NCBI RefSeq assembly: GCF_018991925.1
Contig: NW_024729772.1
Location: 1 to 64,000, forward strand
DNA: 64,000 bases
From: Homarus americanus
Lineage: Eukaryota > Arthropoda > Malacostraca > Decapoda > Nephropidae
Direction of reading: 5' to 3'
This document shows, one piece after another, positions 60,920 to 64,000 of this stretch. Made by a program: the position numbers and the translations under genes. The notes beneath the pieces are model-generated. The model did no database searches and was not told where the DNA came from. It was given only the letters and a program-made list of their open reading frames with translations. How positions within the stretch are numbered: the first letter of the stretch is position 1; the number at the start of each line of letters is the position of its first letter.

Positions 60920-61443
60920 GACTAGTGACGATGTTAATAAGCAAATAGACAAACTGAAGCCTAATAAGTTACTAGGTCCGGATTTTCAAGAAGGGGGATA
61001 GATCACTATCCTCTAACTACCCCCCAATCAGTCTAACATCAATAGTAGGCAAATTACTAGAATCAATTATTTCAAACTCTATTCGAAACCACCTGGAGAA
61101 GCACAAGTTGATCAATGATTCCCAACATGGCTTCACAAGTGGGCGTTCATGTCTAACTAATCTATTAACATTCTTTTCATCAGTTTTCGAAGCAGTGGAC
61201 GAGAGGCACAATTATGATGGGGTACATCGTGACTTTATCAAAGCCTTCGACAGAGTCCCCCACGAAAGACTAATTAGAAAGGTAGAAGCGCATGGCATCC
61301 AAGGTAATATCCTTAAATGGATTAGGGCATGGTTACGGGACAGGAAACAGCGAGTGAGCATAAACGGCACTAAATCGCATTGGAGCAACGTCACTAGTGG
61401 AGTTCCCCAAGGCTCAGTACTTGGACCATTATTATTTATTATA
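60920..61443 (+). pseudogene. LINE-E RT palm, first part
   Basis: DVNKQIDKLKPNKLLGPD, then a deletion to FKKGDRSLSSNY-type coding near 60985-61020, a frame change, and an open frame from 61108: NDSQHGFTSGRSCLTNLLTF, HRDFIKAFDRVPHERLIRKV, SGVPQGSVLGPLLFI. It is cut at 61443 by MITE-B. Confidence 0.82.
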
Positions 61444-63114
61444 CAGTCAACCCTCGCTTTACGCGGTCCCACATTCCGCGTTTCCATGTTTACGCCGTAC
61501 CCTGCCGAAACCGGAATGCTCACATTCCGCGGTGCGTGTACCCCTTTACGCGGGTGAAGTATAATTTTTTTTATTTAGCTCATAAAATTCATACAAATTA
61601 TCCGGCCAGAATATAATTTACATTGCTGGAATTCCTACAATTTGATGATCATTTTGAATAGAAGGATCATAGATTTTGCATTAGACATACAAATTTTAGA
61701 TCTAATGGAAGTATTTTGTTTACTCAGAGCAAATATGTTATCTTTTGTGCAAAATATATGAAGTGTATATTCAAAATATTCCTGGTCTTGCAAGGAATCC
61801 AGCAATGTCAATTATATTATCCTAACTTTAGTCTGAGGTATTATTTATTACTAAAAACGTAAATATACTGTTATAACCCAATCATTTCTCTGGTAGGGAG
61901 GGAAGGTGGGGGTGAGGGGTAGGGAGGGAGGGAGGGGCCCAGGGAGCAGGTGGGAAGAGGGGGGGGAGGTGGGGTATTTTGATTGACAGATAGTATTTCG
62001 GTAATTATATTTTGTTTATTTATTGAGGATATTTGTTTTAGCTCATAAAATTCATACAAATTACCGGGCCAGAATATAATTTACATTGTTGGAACTCTTA
62101 CAATTTGATGATCATTTTGAATATAAACATCATAGATTTTGCATTAGACATACAAATTTTAGATCTAATGTAAGTATTTTGTTTACTCTTAGTAAATATG
62201 TTATCTTTTGTGCAAAATATATGACATTTATATTCAAAATATTCCTGGTCTTACAAGTAATCCAGCAATGTCAATTATATTATCCTAACTTTAGTCTGAG
62301 GTATCATTTATTCCTAAAAAGGGTAAATATTCTGGTTTCTCCCACACATTTATCTGGTAGGGAGGGTTGGTGGGGGGGAGGGAGGGACCGACCGACCATC
62401 TGGCGTGGTTGGAAGAGAGGGGAGGCAAGGTGGGGTACTTTGATTGACAGATAGTGTTGTGAAGAATATTTTTTTTTTATTAACTGAAGATATGTGTTTT
62501 AGCTAATAAAATTCACACAAATTACCCTGCCAGAATATAATTTACATTGCTGGAATTCTTACAATTTGATGATCATTTTGAATATAAACATCATAGATTT
62601 TGCATTAAACATACAAATTTTAGATCTAATGTAAGTATTTTGTTTATTCTGAGTAAATATGTTATCTTTTGTGCAAAATATATGACATTTATATTCAAAA
62701 TATTCCTGGTCTTACAAGGAATCTAGCAATGTCAATTATATTATCCTAACTTTAGTTTGAGGTATTATTTATTATTATACCTTAAAATCTAGTGGTTTCA
62801 CCCCAAAATTTCTCAGAGAGGGAAGAGCCAGCGAGTGTAGTGTGAGAAGAGGGGGAGGGAGTTGAGTCCATTATTTGAATGGACATTAACTTGGCGACTG
62901 TATTTCTCTATTTCTCTTAAGTATTAATTGTGTGCATGTACCATCATAAAATTAAGATGTTATTTTTACTAGAACATAGGTATTGTGTCGGAAGTGGAGT
63001 TTGGGGGTCAGCCGGTCTCTATTTCATTTAATCCCATATGTTACGTTGTTCACATTTCTCACTTTCCGTGGTACCCTGTGGGTTGAATTAACCGTGTAAG
63101 GTGAGGGTTCACTG
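61444..63114 (-). mobile_element. MITE-B copy 4, long form (1671 bp), inserted in LINE-E
   Basis: Left end CAGTCAACCCTCGCTTTACG, right end reversed CAGTGAACCCTCACCTTACA, TA on both sides (61442-61443, 63115-63116). It is inverted relative to copy 3 and carries three tandem core units (about 61590-62010, 62060-62460, 62530-62800). Removing it rejoins GPLLFI to IYINDIDIG in LINE-E. Confidence 0.9.
61905..61977 (+). other. G-rich tract with strong G-quadruplex potential in MITE-B
   Basis: GGGAGGGAGGGAGGGGCCCA, followed by further G runs, lies inside the first core unit. The matching C-rich tract in copy 3 is at 19315-19354 (CCCTCCCTCCCTCCC). Four runs of three or more G separated by single bases fit the canonical motif. 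Confidence 0.7.
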
Positions 63115-63420
63115 TATACATAAACGACATAGATATCGGCATAGACAGCAACATAATTAAATTTGCTGATGACACTAAAATAGGATGTGTAATTAAATCT
63201 GACGAGGACTTTGCAAAACTACAGGAAGATCTAAACAAATTTTTCGAATGGTCGGAAAAATGGCAGATGAAATTCAAGGTGGACAAATGTAAAGTACTCA
63301 GTATAGGAGATGTAAACAGGGAAACCAGTTACCAGATGAACAACGATGCCATTGTGGAATCCGACTGCGAGAGAGATTTAGGAGTAATGATAAGTAGGAA
63401 TCTTAAGCCAAGTAAACAAT
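63115..63420 (+). pseudogene. LINE-E RT, catalytic box and thumb
   Basis: YINDIDIGIDSNIIKFADDT (FADD intact), DEDFAKLQEDLNKFFEWSEK, WQMKFKVDKCKVLSIGD and CERDLGVMISRNLKPSKQ. It stops at the T-run of the LINE-D insertion. Confidence 0.85.
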
Positions 63421-63675
63421 GTTTTTTTTTTTTTTTTTTTTAAGGGAATTATCCCACCCGGGCACAGTTCAAACGACCCACAATGGAGCCTGGGGGGCGA
63501 AAAAAAAGAACGGAAACAAATTGTAGATATAGAAAAAAAGGTTAGACTGTATTAATCTACACCACGAAGATACCGGAAAACCAGCTTTTTAAAGTGAGAC
63601 AGATTGTAAGAGCATGGAAACACAGAAGAAGGCAGAGCATTCCACAGTTTGGCTGTGTGAGGAAAGAAGGAGGTA
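63421..63675 (-). pseudogene. LINE-D copy 2: 3' end only
   Basis: The T-run at 63422-63442 is the poly-A tail on the minus strand. GGAATTATCCCACCCGGGCA matches the 3' UTR of 19808-21190, and coding (ENQLFKVR..., SIPQFGCVRKEGG in shadow; FPHTAKLWNALPS on the sense strand) continues to 63675. It is 5'-truncated there by a pogo-type insertion. Confidence 0.82.
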
Positions 63676-64000
63676 CAGGTAGTTCTGCTATAACGCGATA
63701 ATTGTGTTCTTGTAAAATATCGTGTTATAGAAAATCGCGTAATAGAAATAACAGGGCTTATGGAGAAAATAGGGTTAGGTGCAGATTACTCGAAATCGAA
63801 AAAATTTAGTAGTTAGCCTAACACAATGGATAGCACAGTCTAAATAAATGTTACATTCATATCTAATAATGAAATCATACAGTAAATTTAACACTTTACC
63901 TTGAAAAAATATGAATGTAACTTGATGGGGGAGAAGGGTGATTTTGAGGTTGATAACATCAAGCTTCTCTTCAAGTGTTATATCCTTTCTTTTACGATAA
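63676..64000 (+). mobile_element. pogo-type element, left end (continues beyond the window)
   Basis: After TA (63674-63675), CAGGTAGTTCTGCTATAACG then ATAATTGTG, with repeated TCGTGTTATAG and ATCGCGTAATAG, resembles the CAG-start, TATAACG-containing terminal repeat of the element at 56692. It interrupts LINE-D. The right end lies outside the window. Confidence 0.6.

Larger units (their letters stand above)
58738..63420 (+). mobile_element. LINE-E: CR1-like non-LTR retrotransposon carrying two insertions
   Basis: Coding runs 58770-59524 (endonuclease end and RT N-part), 60920-61443 (RT palm) and 63115-63420 (FADD to thumb). The gaps are an LTR remnant (59525-60914) and a MITE-B (61444-63114). 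Removing each with one copy of its target duplication restores the reading frame exactly. A small internal deletion lies near 60980. A LINE-D copy truncates it at 63421. Confidence 0.88.

Overview
The window is repeat-dense, AT-rich animal nuclear DNA, most likely from a decapod crustacean or another arthropod. That placement rests on three things: the mix of CR1/L2-, Jockey- and Penelope-type retroelements, pogo/Tigger-like MITEs with TA target duplications, and ZBED5- and ZMYM1-like hAT elements; very long (TA)n and (GA)n tracts; and short TTAGG-type runs. No intact, confidently host-derived multi-exon gene was found. Nearly everything recognisable is a transposable element (TE) or its remains, many nested and carrying frameshifts or stops.

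Layout. 1-1.9 kb: two inverted fragments of a CR1-like LINE (family A), one split by a tRNA-derived SINE with an 11-bp target duplication. 2.8-4.9 kb: a large imperfect palindrome of a promoter/first-exon-like unit. 4.9-21.2 kb: a chain of MITEs (families A and B), Penelope-like elements (PLE-A, PLE-B) and a Jockey-like LINE (D), almost every junction being a (TA)n tract; a decayed C2H2 zinc-finger array lies at 13-14 kb. 22-23.6 kb: a ZMYM1-like hAT. 24.6-29.4 kb: a nearly complete, GC-rich Ty3/Gypsy element with 142-bp LTRs. 31.3-32.6 kb: a Helitron-type helicase remnant followed by minisatellites, a SINE and a 470-bp (GA)n tract. 33.6-38.6 kb: a long LINE (B) inserted in a LINE-A copy, giving an in-frame chimeric ORF. 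39.2-44.2 kb: LINE-A and LINE-C on the minus strand.

44.2-50.6 kb: a ZBED5-like hAT that appears to contain two later insertions. One is a ~3-kb element (here 'element X') with terminal inverted repeats and a transposase-like protein I cannot place in a named superfamily; the other is a 3' LTR with three enhancer-like repeats. 50.7-54.9 kb: a gypsy fragment containing LINE-A, which contains a short hAT with a perfect 8-bp duplication, followed by a solo LTR inside another LTR-like sequence. 55-56.5 kb: PLE-A with long inverted terminal repeats and a GIY-YIG reading frame. 56.7-57.6 kb: a pogo MITE that keeps only an HTH-domain ORF. 58.2-64 kb: a PLE-B foldback, then a CR1-like LINE (E) interrupted by an LTR remnant, a MITE-B, and a LINE-D copy that is itself hit by another pogo-type element.

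The best candidate for something undescribed is element X (44.46-47.49 kb). The best structural signal is the systematic placement of element ends against (TA)n. Family letters are local labels. All family assignments come from motif recognition, not from database searches.
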